Positions 22,961-34,169 of a stretch of DNA of 64,000 nt are shown one piece after another. The position numbers and the translations under genes are program-made. The DNA lies in assembly GCF_048544455.1 (NCBI RefSeq), contig NC_133532.1, positions 88,615,156-88,679,155 on the forward strand, written 5' to 3'. The stretch is from Silene latifolia. Its lineage: Eukaryota > Streptophyta > Magnoliopsida > Caryophyllales > Caryophyllaceae. How positions within the stretch are numbered: the first letter of the stretch is position 1; each line of letters starts with the position of its first letter. A model generated the notes under the pieces. That model did not search any database. It was not told the DNA's origin and saw only the letters and a list, made by a program, of their open reading frames with translations.

Positions 22961-24444
22961 GGTATCCTTTGATCCTATGCCATGTGAAAGATATAAGTGT
23001 GGTGGAACCGACAGCAGCTGAGATACCTGTGGTGGGGGAGTTTCCAGATGTGTTTCCAAATGAGATATCGGGTTTACCACCGAAGAGAGAGATAAATTTC
23101 AGTGTGGAGTTGAAACCGAGGACAGAACCAATCTCTAAGGCCACGTACCGTATGGGTCCAAATGAGTTAGAGGAGCTGAAGAAACAGTTTAATGATTTAG
23201 TGGATAAGGGATACATTAGACCTAGTGTATCGCCGTGGGGTTCACAAGTCTTGTTTGTGAAGAAGAAAGATGGGAGCTTGAGGTTGTGTATAGACTACAG
23301 AGAGCTGAACCATGTCACAGTGAAGAACAGGTATCCTTTACCGAGGATATATGATCTTTTTGACCAGTTGAGTGAAGCAGGTGTCTTTTCAAAGGTTGAT
23401 CTAAGGTCGGGGTACAATCAGATGAGGATTCGGGATGAAGACATACCAAAGACAGCTTTTCGATCAAGGTATGGTCACTATGAGTATGTGTTGATGCCGT
23501 TTGGGTTGACCAATGCGCCATCAATGTTTATGGATCTGATAAACCGGGTTTTCAGCCAGTACTTGGACCAGTTTGTGGTGGTGTTTATAGATGATATCTT
23601 AGTCTATTATAAGACTTAGGAGGAGCATGAGGAGCATTTACGATTGGTGTTGCAAACTCTCCGTGACAACCAATTGTATGCTAAGTTGTCTAAGTGTGAG
23701 TTCTGGTTAGAGAAATTGGCTTTTTTGGGCCATGTGATCTCTAAAGAGGGTGTAGCTGTGGATCCTTGCAAGATTGAGACAATGTTTAACTAGGAGGCAC
23801 AAAAGAAGGTGGCCGAGATCAGGAGTTTCTTGGGTTTGGCAGAGTACTATCGATGGTTCGTGATAGACTTTTCCAAGATCGCCAGACCTATGACAACATT
23901 GATGAGGAAAGAGAACATGTTTCGTTGAGATGAAAGTTATGAGATGGCGTTCTAAACATTAAAGGAGCGTTTGACCACAGCTCCAGTCTTAGCTTTACCT
24001 GAAGGGAGTGAGAACTTCGAGGTGTATACAGATGCTTCATAGAATGGGTTGGGTTGTGTGTTGATGTAAAACGGGAAAGTCATTGCCTATGCTTCTAGGC
24101 AATTGAAGTCTTATTAGGAGAACTATCCGACACATGATCTAGAGTTGGGTGCAGTTGTGTTTGCTCTCAAGATTTGGAGACACTATCTTTATGGGGCGAC
24201 CTTTAAGGTGTTTTCTGATCACAAGAGTTTGAACTACATCTTTACTCAAAAGGAGTTAAACATAAGACAGAGGAGGTGGATGGAACTCATAGGAGACTAT
24301 GACATGGATATCATATACCATGAAGGGAAGGCCAATGTGGTGGCTGATGCATTGAGCAGGAAAGGTGTGCATTCTCTATGCACAGCTATGTCATTGATGA
24401 GATTGAAAGATGAAGTGACCAAGATGGGGATATATGTGATCTAG
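22960..24444 (+). pseudogene. Tekay B reverse transcriptase and RNase H
   Basis: RT motifs in order: [50 protein letters not shown], and the catalytic FIDDILVY (F-x-DD form of YxDD), then [14 protein letters not shown] and RSFLGLAEYYRWF. RNase H follows, with YTDAS (first catalytic Asp) and [24 protein letters not shown], ending at VVADALSRK. Stops occur at 23617 and at least six more places down to 24444, some at likely former Gln and Trp codons. The product would copy element RNA into DNA; it is not translatable here. Confidence 0.93.
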
Positions 24445-25680
24445 AAAGGGGATGCTAGAGGTTATTTGACAGTTCAGCCGGATCTTTATGATGATATTCG
24501 CAGGAAACAGGCTCTTGATCCCAAAATTCAAGAGTGGGGAGCTGGAGTAGAAAAAGGGACGGTGTCTCGGTTATCTATTTATTCTGACGGGAGTGTTCGC
24601 TTTGATGGGAGATGGTGTGTACCTAAGGATGAGGAGTTGAAAAACATAATCATGACAGAGACTCATTGTACACCGTATTCAGTGCATCCAGGTGGTGACA
24701 AGCTTTATAGAGATCTTAAGAACACGTTTTGGTGGTCAGGAAAGAAGAGGGAAACATCTGAGTTTGTGGCTAGATGTTTGATTTGCCAGAGAGTCAAAGG
24801 GGAACAACGAAGACCGCAGGGTAAGATTCAGTCCCTTGAGGTACCTGAGTGGAAATGGGAATCTATCTCCATGGATTTCATTGTGGGTTTTCCAAGGAGC
24901 CAGTAAGGCAATAACATGATATGGGTGATCGTCGATCATTTGACCAAGTGAGCTCATTTTATTCCCGTGAAAGATACGTGAAGTAAGGTGCAATTGGTAA
25001 ATGGCTACAGGAAGAATGTAGTGAGGTTACATGGAGTGCTAAAGGACATTGTGTCAGATCGGGATGCGAGGTTCATTTCTCGGTTTTGGCAAGAGTTGCA
25101 CGAATTGATGGGGACTACCTTTAAGATGAGTACTGCTTTTCATCCTGCAACAGATTGGCAGAAAGAGAGGACAATCAAGACCTTGGAAGACATGTTAAGC
25201 GCTTGTGTAATTGACTTTGGTGGTAGCTTGGAAGACAGGTTGGATCTGATAGAGTTCTCTTACAACAACAGCTACTATACGAGTATTGGGATGGCTCCGT
25301 TTAAGGCTTTGTATGGGAGGATATACAGGAGTCCAATTTGCTGGGATGATAGCACTGAGGCAGTGGTTTTAGGTCCACAGATGGTATAGGATATGGTTGA
25401 ACATGTGAAGTTGATTCGACAAAAGATGAAAGCGGCACAAGATCGTTAAAAGAGATGCATACTTACATCGTCGGGACATTGAGTTCCAAGTTATGGACAA
25501 GGTTCTTTAGAAAGTGTCACTTATGCGTGGGGTGATGCGATTTGATAAGAAAGGAAAGCTAAGCCAAAAGTTCATTGGCCCTTATGAGATTTTGGATCGT
25601 GTGGGAGAGGTTGCTTATCGGTTAGCTTTACCACCAGCTTTGGATCGGGTATATAAGGTGTTTCATTTGTCTCGACTATG
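24445..25680 (+). pseudogene. Tekay B integrase
   Basis: An H-H-C-C zinc-binding region (HPGGDKLY, ending ARCLICQRVKG), then the catalytic core with Asp in SMDFIVGFP, Asp in IVSDRDARF and Glu in QKERTIKTLEDML, spaced D-35-E. The usual Gly before Gln is Trp (TDWQKE). Stops at 24904, within 24945-24985, and after 25389 disrupt it. The C-terminal part ([20 protein letters not shown], 25550-25680) is still readable. Confidence 0.9.
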
Positions 25681-25687
25681 AAAATAT

Positions 25688-25933
25688 GTGAGTGATCCTT
25701 CTCATATGCTAGAGATTGAGAACAATGAGTTGGATGAATCCTTATCTTACCTTAAAGTGCAAAAAGAGATCCTAGATCGCAAGGTTCGCAAGACCAGAAC
25801 TGGGGAAACGGTGTTGCAAAAGGTTATATGGTCTAATCACAATGTTGAGGAAGTAACTTGGGAGGAGGAGGAAGCTATGAAGGAATTCTACCTGTCTCTT
25901 TTTTATCAGGTATGTTTGATTACGGGGACGTAA
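25688..25933 (+). pseudogene. Tekay B chromodomain-like C-terminus
   Basis: Encodes YVSDPSHMLE, then ILDRKVRKTRTG, then VIWSNHNVEEVTWEEEEAM. This is the chromodomain-like tail of Tekay integrases, thought to guide insertion into heterochromatin. The ordering with integrase directly upstream supports the chromovirus assignment. Confidence 0.85.
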
Positions 25934-26139
25934 CCATGTTTCTTTTAGGGGCTAGGAGATGATCGCATAAGGTTTTGGTACAGTTTTATGTCAGTTTTCG
26001 TAAAGTTAGTGTTTGTTTGAGTCATAATGAGTTGTGTTTGAGTTTTATTTTTGAGTTTTCGTTGTGTTATTGTGTCATAGTTGGGTTAGAAAGTTTGTTT
26101 TTTGGGTATGGGTTTTATAGCCACTTTTTATGGTTTAAC

Positions 26140-27504
26140 TGTAATACCACGGATTTATGGGCTGATGCGTACTCTAGGCTTACTCTGTCGAGTAAGTAAG
26201 TTTTGCATTTTGGAGTGTATTCTGCATGATGGGTACTCCATCAAGTAAGGGCAACTCGATCGAGTAGGCGGTACCCCATCGAGTACCTTCGTTACTCGAT
26301 AAAGTAAGTCGGGTTATACGAGTTTTGGCCGGGTTTTTATAGAAACGTGTGAAAGTTATATAAAGTGGAATTGTCAGTTTCTTTTACCTTTTTACTTTAC
26401 TCAAAACCTTTTTACAAAAGAAAACAAAGCTACGTAAGTTCTCTTCTTACATTTGCTATCAAATCCAAGGGCTAGAGTTGTCGGATTTCAGAGTTCTTTA
26501 TACCTTTGAGATCGTCGTATTGTGGGTAAGGTCCTTGTATCGGTTTTATGTCAATTCAGTAGTTTTGGTTTAAACCCTAATTTGGTGAATTGAGGATTTT
26601 TGGAGTATTGTGAATGTTAGATTGTAATTGTATGATTATGGGAGGTGATTTCGTAGAGGAACGCTTTTGATCCATTGCTTGTGATTTTTTATCGGTGATT
26701 TCATTTCAGGTAGGGTTTCCCTACTCAGTTATTGTGTAAATTATATAAGATGGTTGTTGGTTGATTGGCCTGTGATTATATCGTAATTGGTTTTGGTATT
26801 GTTGATACTGTAATTGGTTGTTGTTGATTGTCTATGGTTCGTGAGGTGCGCCCTCGGCTTAGTGGAGTCACTTGTGGGAGTGGCTTCACGCCGTTGATTC
26901 GCCCTTTGTGGTTCACGTCAGAAGGGGGATGTGCACATTAAGGAACTTGGGTTATTCGCTCGATAGAGATGAGCGGGGCTTAGGAGGGAACGACTGCGGT
27001 CCCCCACTGGCGGTGTGGAATATCTGTTGCGATGGATATTCTGGCAGGGCTACACACTTTAGTGTGTAGTCAGATGATTGGTGAGGTGACGATGTTGGAG
27101 ATTGTGATTGTGTAATTGTTTGTTGTTTTATCTTATATTGTTTATACAGTAACTGACCCCATTAAATGTTTTGAAAATCGTGGTGATCCATTTGGAGACG
27201 GTGAGCAGTTTAACATATATGGCTTGGATGCGCGCGGGTTTGCTGGAGATGAGTCACCACGAGTCCGAGTAGTAGTCTTCCGCTGTAGCGTCATAACATT
27301 TTTTTTATATCAGTTGGATTTTGGTTTGGAACACTTGTATCGCATTTCTCAGTTTTGGTTTGATGTAAACACTTTAAATTTATGTACTTAAGGTACATTT
27401 CTTGATGGTCACTTTTGCTTACTATGCCTCGGGTAACCGAGATGGTAGCATTCTAATGCATTAGGTGGTCTTAGTAAGACAACTTGGTGTATGGGGGTGT
27501 TACA
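26140..27504 (+). repeat. Tekay B 3' LTR
   Basis: 1365 bp from TGTAATACCACGG to GGGGGTGTTACA. It contains a palindrome array at 26179-26309. It pairs with the partial 5' LTR 19652-20535; many base differences and small indels are visible between them, so the insertion is comparatively old. Confidence 0.93.
26179..26309. repeat. ACTCGATCGAGT array in Tekay B 3' LTR
   Basis: Five to six decayed units, one perfect (ACTCGATCGAGTA near 26253), others such as ACTCTGTCGAGT and ACCCCATCGAGT. Same motif as at 223-371 and 20971-21270. Confidence 0.9.
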
Positions 27505-28874
27505 TTAACAAACTTGAGTTACTAGCTTTTACGTCATACGGATGTTTGATAATGTTACTTTTGGTTAATTTTTGATAAAAATACTTGCTTCGAGAAAATA
27601 TTTGGTCTTGAAAGAAGAATTTTAATCTTTTAATAGGGTTGATCAAATATAGGAGAGGAATTTGAGGTTGTGTTAATTGAATTTAGGAATAATGATGGTA
27701 TAATTTACTGGTTTATTAGTGTAGTTTGTTGCGATTGTATATTCATGAAATATGTATGTGATCCAATACAACTCCTACCAATTTTGGCCCCCTTAATAAT
27801 CCTCATTATCTCTTGCCCATTTCTCATTACCTAAATCATATGCTTTATATGATTATATAGCAGTTTCTGCTTATCTAATTCTTGCTATAAATTTTGTGTA
27901 AGACAGTAGAACTTCGTGACAAATATAGACTAAAAATTTACCTGAAGCTATTGATCTCCACTCTTTGTAACGGTAGACTGATCTTACCCATGTTTTATTC
28001 GTGATCTGTTATTAATTTGACTTGGTGTCACTATTAGATCTTCCTACTAAATATGATACTACTTTGAAACATAAACAATGAAAGAATGCTTGGCTGATTA
28101 AACTGTACATCCCTTGCTAACCTTTTATTAAATGGAAACGAGCATAACTTTCATGACATCAAATTTAGCAAATTTTTTAGTTATCTATATATTGTGGAAT
28201 AGGAGTTGTCATAAAAATGAGATATACAGGAGAACAGCCAGGAACTAAATGTAAATTTCATTCCTTTTTTTCAAATGTGGAAGCTGAATTCGAGTCGATG
28301 CCATTTATTAAGGCCTTGTTTGGATACCGAAAAAGGAAAGGAGTGGAGGGGAGGGGAGGGGAGGGGGAAGGAGGGAAGGGAAAGGGACAAAGGGGAAAGG
28401 AGGATATCAAATTTTGTAAAAGAATAGTTTTCATTGTATCAAATTTCGGTTTCTTTCTTCAGTTTTCTTTGTGCATTTCTATATCATCAATTATATGATG
28501 TATATCTTGTAACTTGACATTTATAAAATGACGCCTACACAACATAGCATTCGAGAACCGAGAATTTAGGCTCAACTTCACATTTACTTGTTGTCGTTCT
28601 GTGAATCTGCACATGTAAGTTACTTTGATAATCAAACTGCTATACATATCAAGATTGGCTTATGTTGCAGTTTTTTAATGGATTTCTAAATGACAATGAT
28701 CGAGTTGTTGAGTAGTATTGACTCTCTTGAGTAAAGATGTGCTGAAATACACAGTTATTAGTTCATTTCCACGGTTGGCTAATCTTCATTAGTAATTTGT
28801 TACATTTAATGATTAAATATCGTCTTTTGACATTTTGGCAATGGTTACGCCAGGTAAGGAAAAAAGAGATGGGT
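27505..28874. other. Flanking sequence left of copia C, possibly decayed host gene
   Basis: AT-rich sequence not matched by the surrounding element families. No open frame of note. It holds a G-rich tract (28336-28400), a CAG|GTAAGG splice-donor-like site at about 28854-28860, and GGCCTTGTTTGG near 28311, which resembles a hAT terminus but has no partner. It is continuous with 37639-38441 once copia C is removed. Confidence 0.5.
28348..28367 (+). repeat. G-quadruplex-forming tract
   Basis: Four G-runs of four to five separated by single A (GGGGAGGGGAGGGGAGGGGG), within a longer purine-only stretch of about 60 bases. Confidence 0.85.
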
Positions 28875-28879
28875 AATGG
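28875..28879. repeat. Target site duplication AATGG (left) of copia C
   Basis: AATGG abuts the LTR terminus and is repeated at 37634-37638. Confidence 0.95.
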
Positions 28880-30155
28880 TGAATGAAATGTAGATCTATA
28901 TACATACTAACATACTCATATATGTTTAAAAATAATTTGTCATAAAATTAACTAATGATCTTATGCATGCGAACATTAAAACAAAACAAGGAAGAAACAT
29001 TATTCTTACATTGTGATTTCGGTTCATATGGGCACAAATGAGATCTCCTTCTCTTTTGTTCTTGTGCTTTCCTCAATGGATGAACAAGGACTCAAATGTA
29101 GAATCTCTCCCAAAAGCATATACCCAAGGAATACATCTTAATAAACCAATACTATTTAGATCTAGTAATAATATTAGTTTTACAATAAAATTGACACAAA
29201 ATAAATTGTATTTTGGCTCTTGAAAATTTCGGTCAAGAGGTGGTGTTTTGTGAGATTTTATTTCTCTAGATTTCACAATATGTAGAGAGTATATTAATTT
29301 TCTCACACTAGAAAATTATGTTGTTGTATGAATGAATTTATTGAAAAAGAAAACCCTCTCGTTTCTTTTCATTTTGGCCGAAAAAATGGCTTTGGGTAGG
29401 TTGCCCAATAGCTTTCATTTTTGCTCTTCACAAGAGACTAGGCATGCAAGCCTACTATCTAGTGTTATGATTGTGTTTCCATTTAAAATAAATAACACAA
29501 TATAAACTATACACTCACCCATATTTTCGGTTTTAGGTATAAAATGGAGAATCCATTTTATTTTGTCATTTATCAAATTTGTCACATGTAACATGTTACA
29601 TGACATGTTACAATGCAATGTATTTCTATCATATTAAAAATCAACATACTCATAAAATATGTCATTTACAAAATCGACTAGTAATTCGTAATTACTCGTA
29701 CCAAAAATGTTTCCAAATTATAAACTACAACTTTCTGTATTTATAATAATTTATTCATTCCGTTTCAATTGTTTCTGTAAACAATAATTTCATCCAAGTA
29801 ATAAAATAATTCGATTACTTAGACCGTGTCTTATTTAATCATATTTACAATAAGATACGTAAATTTTACTCACAAAATCATCCGTCAATTTTAAGTAATT
29901 TAATTAACTCGCATCGGTATACGATCAATTAAATAATCAATTAAGAGTATTTCCCTATAGGTATGACCTAAGGGGATCAATCGATCACCACCGTCGCACG
30001 ACAGTAATGTCAAACTCTAGTCAGCCAATCATTACCGATATGTGTGGACCAGTTGACTGTAAAATATTACAACCCATATGTATTCTTAAAATGAGATTTA
30101 ATAATGATTTTTAAATCATGTGAGCGCACTATTGTTGAGGACACATTTCCCAACA
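28880..30155 (-). repeat. Copia C 3' LTR
   Basis: 1276 bp. On the minus strand it begins TGTTGGGAAATGTGTCC at 30155 and ends CATTTCATTCA at 28880. Short frames inside (for example 29073-29306 and 29415-29618, minus) are duplicated in the other LTR and have no recognisable domain. Confidence 0.95.
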
Positions 30156-30166
30156 ATCTCCCACTT
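30156..30166 (-). other. Copia C polypurine tract
   Basis: On the minus strand it reads AAGTGGGAGAT immediately before the LTR start. The same tract precedes the LTRs at 52345 and 57952. Confidence 0.85.
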
Positions 30167-30180
30167 GTCCTCGACAAGTG
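30162..30180 (-). repeat. 8-bp inverted repeat overlapping the polypurine tract
   Basis: CACTTGTC, a 3-base loop, then GACAAGTG. The right arm runs into the polypurine tract. The same arms with different loops occur at 52320-52338 and 57927-57945. Confidence 0.85.
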
Positions 30181-31000
30181 TGCGTCACCAATTCTCTTGT
30201 CCTATTACTATCTCCCACTCAATGCAAGGTGTCTTTCAGGTCGTACTTGCAAGTGATCATATCGAGAGTGGTTTCCTCGATCTGGAGAATAACTGTTTGA
30301 CCGGATTTATCCACTTTGGATACCTTCCGAGCGTGGCCACGCATTTCCATTTCATTACTGCTCGAGTGGCCCTGAGATATTGTTATAACCCTGACAAAGG
30401 GGTGGACAATTCCTATCGCACTCATTCCCTTCGACTAGCCACAGCCATCATAACCCAAAATATGCCCATTTGACCCCATTTACGAAGGTCGTAGTAACAC
30501 AAATCAAAGTTAATCTGAAACTGTGCCATCTTAGGCAAATAGTCTTTAGTCAAAAGAATCGACTCATTTGAATACTATAGTAGCTCTCACCACGACCAGG
30601 CTATATAAATTTGCCAGAACTCTATAAGCGGTCATAAGGCCCGACAAAATGTTCCTAACAGTCTGCCTATGTGATCGACTAGTCATCTCACATGACTCTA
30701 TGGCACTTGAACTTGCCATCAATCGCATCACACTCTAGTCACTTCGAGACGTCACCTCATACAAGTGACTATGGGCGAATACAATGCTAATCCGTGTTCA
30801 CTTTAACGGGGTTCAATGTTGTCTCTACAACCCGTTTGGATGTAACAAAGTATAAAGGAGCTTTTAAAGTAAAAACTCGAACGACAAATGCTATTATCAC
30901 ATACGAATAGTCAATGCCTGATTACTATTTCATATTCTATAATCTAATTTGATCTTGAATGTAGTTATTCATCTCAATTCAATTGAAATGACATGACTCA
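30181..31000 (-). other. Copia C 3' untranslated region
   Basis: Non-coding but well conserved with 51650-52319 of copia E, for example the segment around the TCACATAGGCAGACTG motif (near 30660). A second AGTGGGAGAT-type purine tract lies at about 30210-30220. Confidence 0.75.
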
Positions 31001-33550
31001 TCATGTTTAGCCTTTAAGAAGGCTTTGGTTAGTAGGTTTTATCAATTTCTTGCACCTTACTCAACCTTACTACATACTTGTTTTCCTTTATAATGTATAC
31101 ATTTGCATTACAAAACTTTCTGAGTACGTGTCGAGATCCAATCAAGACATAGACCTTCTATCCTTAGAATAGCTCCCACTGTTTTCGCAGTGTGCGGGAC
31201 TCTTCCTTCTTGCACATCCCATGATTGCAAGTGTACTCAATTTCCGTTATCAATATCTCTCATTGTTCTTTATTGCCTAGAACGATTCTAGAAAATCTAC
31301 TTCTTAATTAACATTGCCACAATGGTATCTTAACCATCCTAATGTGTTTTGATTATGGTTTTGTCGGAAACCATGCGCAATCTCAATTGTCAATTGTCAC
31401 TTGTGTAACACCCTTACGCAAAATTGCATCATAAACACTTTGCATCATAGCCTTAATGCTTCTTCAAGCACTTAAGGGTAATCTTTATGGCTTACTTGGC
31501 AAAGATTACTTAAATTCGATTTTGAAAACAATTCATCATACTCGAAGTATATGAAGTGTTATACATCATTACTCATTTAATTGATCCGGCAGAATGAAGC
31601 AAATGAAACCAATCAAATATGTTCAATTTAATTGAACTGGTCATGAATCTTATCAACATAAGACTTCTTATTGACGCTAATATCACGTGGATTTATCTTC
31701 ATAAATCCGTATATTAAAGATGTATTATAATACTCAAAAAGTCTTAAATCATTCGCAATGATCAATATGTCATCCACATATCGGACTAACTAAAATTTCC
31801 GTAAATCCCACTAAACTTCATGTATAAACACAACTTCTCGACTTATCGAGAAATGTTTTGCCACATGATCAAAATGTTGATTCTAACTCATTGATGTCCT
31901 ACTTAAGATCCTCTCTTAAGTTTCACATTATCTTAGGATTGCAAGAATCTATAAAACTCATGACATGTATTGAATACATTCCTTCTATTGAAGAAGTGGG
32001 TTTTAGATTCACTTGCTGTATGCATATCCTCATAATGAAACACAATCCCTAAGAAGATCCAAATAGACTTAATCATTTCAATTAGTGCAAAACTCTTTGC
32101 AACCAATCTTGCTTTGAAATATCTCTTTATTAGTGCCAAACCCTTTGTCACTAATCAAGCCCTTTCGTTTCGGATTTTCATGGCTCTAAGCCTTGTATTG
32201 AGTTGTGACTTAAACACTCTTATGTAAGTCATATGTTCATTACTTTCTAGAAGTAATCAATTTGAATCAAACAATTTCTTTTGTAAGTTATAAGCTCTTT
32301 ACTTTCTTAAAAGTAGCATGAATTCATCATTTTCAACAAGTGACGAATTTAACCTCCTAGGTGTTAAAGAAACAACATCTTACACAAAACGTCTCATGTA
32401 CCAAGAAAGACCAGGTTCTTGCGACATAACATTCTTTGTGGCTTTCTTTGTGGCTCTTGAATAATTTCTCCCACTCTGTCTTCTAGAAATAAACTTGTAT
32501 TTTAGAAAGACAGCTTCACGAGCCGCAAACCCGTCGTACTCGTGATAATTGAAAAAGAAAAATGAGCGCTTGTTTCTTGTGAAAACTTACAACCATGGTA
32601 CCCTTACCATTTCATATCTCATATGATTCGATTTAGTGGAAAAATAATTTAGACAAAAATGATAAAATCCCCAAAAGGATCAAGTAACTCAAAGTAACTT
32701 GATTGAAATCCAAACCATATCGAATAGCGTTTGATTTCTTATCTAATCACACATTATTCCATAATGCGTGCTAAGAGAGATTAACTTGTGATACTATATC
32801 ACATTTCCTTTGGCTTATATCAAAGTCTTCACTTTGATAATCCCATCACGACTAAATCGTGATTCCTTGAACTCTTTAAACTTCTTCAAAGATTTTTCTA
32901 TTTACCTTATTAAGTGAACACATTAGCGTCAACTTAAATCGTTGGTAAAAGAAAATGATCAACCTATTTTGGATCGATGATTTACAACCTCGATCTCCTT
33001 TTCAACCAAAAGGCACGAGACATCTTGCTTTGAATACAAGATACGCATATACCATTAACAATCTAATGGTTTCAAGAGTACTCGATAACTCTTTGCGTTC
33101 ATCATTCCAAAATTTAAGGTTTAATCTTGGGTTACCAATTTTAGTCTTACATCATCTACATGATATATATTATACTAGTTTGGTTTAGAATATAATCACC
33201 TTGATAATGGGCTAGCCATACATCAAATCGTGGTGTATAGGGTCACAAAAAGTGAAAACCTCTTTTGTATCTTAACAAGTTTATATTCTTATTTAGAGTT
33301 TATGCACTTAATAGTCACAATTAAGTACCACTTTAAATCCAAAAACTAGATTGAGTACACAATTACTCTATCTCTCGACATTATTGTTGCTAGTCGTCAT
33401 ATTCTTATCATCCCATGTATCAAACATAATGATGAAAACCACCACCGGTTTCTAATATTGACGAAGTAGTACTAGCAAAATTTATGTCAATCATATAAAC
33501 ATTTAAAGAAGAAGATCCCATTAGATGTCCCACAACTAACTTGTTGATTC
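31000..33550 (-). pseudogene. Copia C pol relic (RT, integrase, linker)
   Basis: No long frame remains, but pieces align with copia A. The RT catalytic motif YVDD is legible on the minus strand at 31769-31780 within R-YVDD-ILIIAN. The integrase-linker segment at 32455-32535 matches 640-715 of copia A, and 32860-32940 matches the integrase core region near 1190-1260. Multiple frameshifts and stops throughout make it far more decayed than copia A. Confidence 0.75.
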
Positions 33551-34169
33551 TTCAATATTTGGGGTAGTTTCCTTTCTCGTGTCCAACATTTAAGACAATG
33601 GAAACTTTATCGGTCGGGATTGATAGGTTTAGTATCGTCATTCCCAACAACTTTACCTTTAACATAACCTTGTATCAATTCCATTCTAATTTTACTTCTT
33701 TAACCTCGTCCTCATCTTAACGGTTTAAGAGAATGCTCCCACTCATTTCAATGAGTCTTTACTTAGAGAAGCAAAGGTGAATTTTATAAAGATTACTCTT
33801 CAATTCAATCGTTTTAGTCTTAAAACTTTCATTGAAGTGGTTGCGTTATTTTGGTCAATTATGAATTCTGACAAAACTAATTACCAAAACAATTTATCGC
33901 TTCAAGGTACTTAATTCAATTAAGTATATGAATAACAATCCATTGTAAGTAGATGTGTTAGTCAAGAATCAAAGACCTGTTTGATAATGAATAACTTTAA
34001 TCTATACTCTTTACAAGAGATCCTTAGCAATGGTTCATATGAGGTTTTAGAAGCAAATTCAAATTTTTGTCTTTAGTTACGATGTTTTAACGGAGATTTG
34101 AGTCAAAATCGAAATGATATCGTATATGAATTGTGGTAAAGAAATAGAACAATGTGATAACGGAATAGT
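33551..34169 (-). other. Copia C degenerate region in the usual gag position
   Basis: In copia A and E, gag lies at this position. Here no capsid motif can be read on either strand; only scattered AT-rich sequence with a GHERGN-like scrap near 33570-33590 is seen. Gag appears lost or replaced. Confidence 0.5.

Larger units (their letters stand above)
19652..27504 (+). mobile_element. Tekay-type Ty3/gypsy chromovirus B
   Basis: A plus-strand element with a partial 5' LTR, tRNA-Met primer binding site, leader with palindrome array, gag, protease, RT, RNase H, integrase, a C-terminal chromodomain-like end and a full 3' LTR. Order and sequences match the Del/Tekay chromovirus lineage. Copia A is inserted in the 5' LTR, so its first ~485 bases should lie beyond the left end of copia A, outside the window. 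The coding region has many stop codons and is dead. Confidence 0.92.

Noticed and set aside
28305..28325. GGCCTTGTTTGG as one end of a hAT MITE
   Set aside because: No matching inverted end or 8-bp target duplication found nearby.
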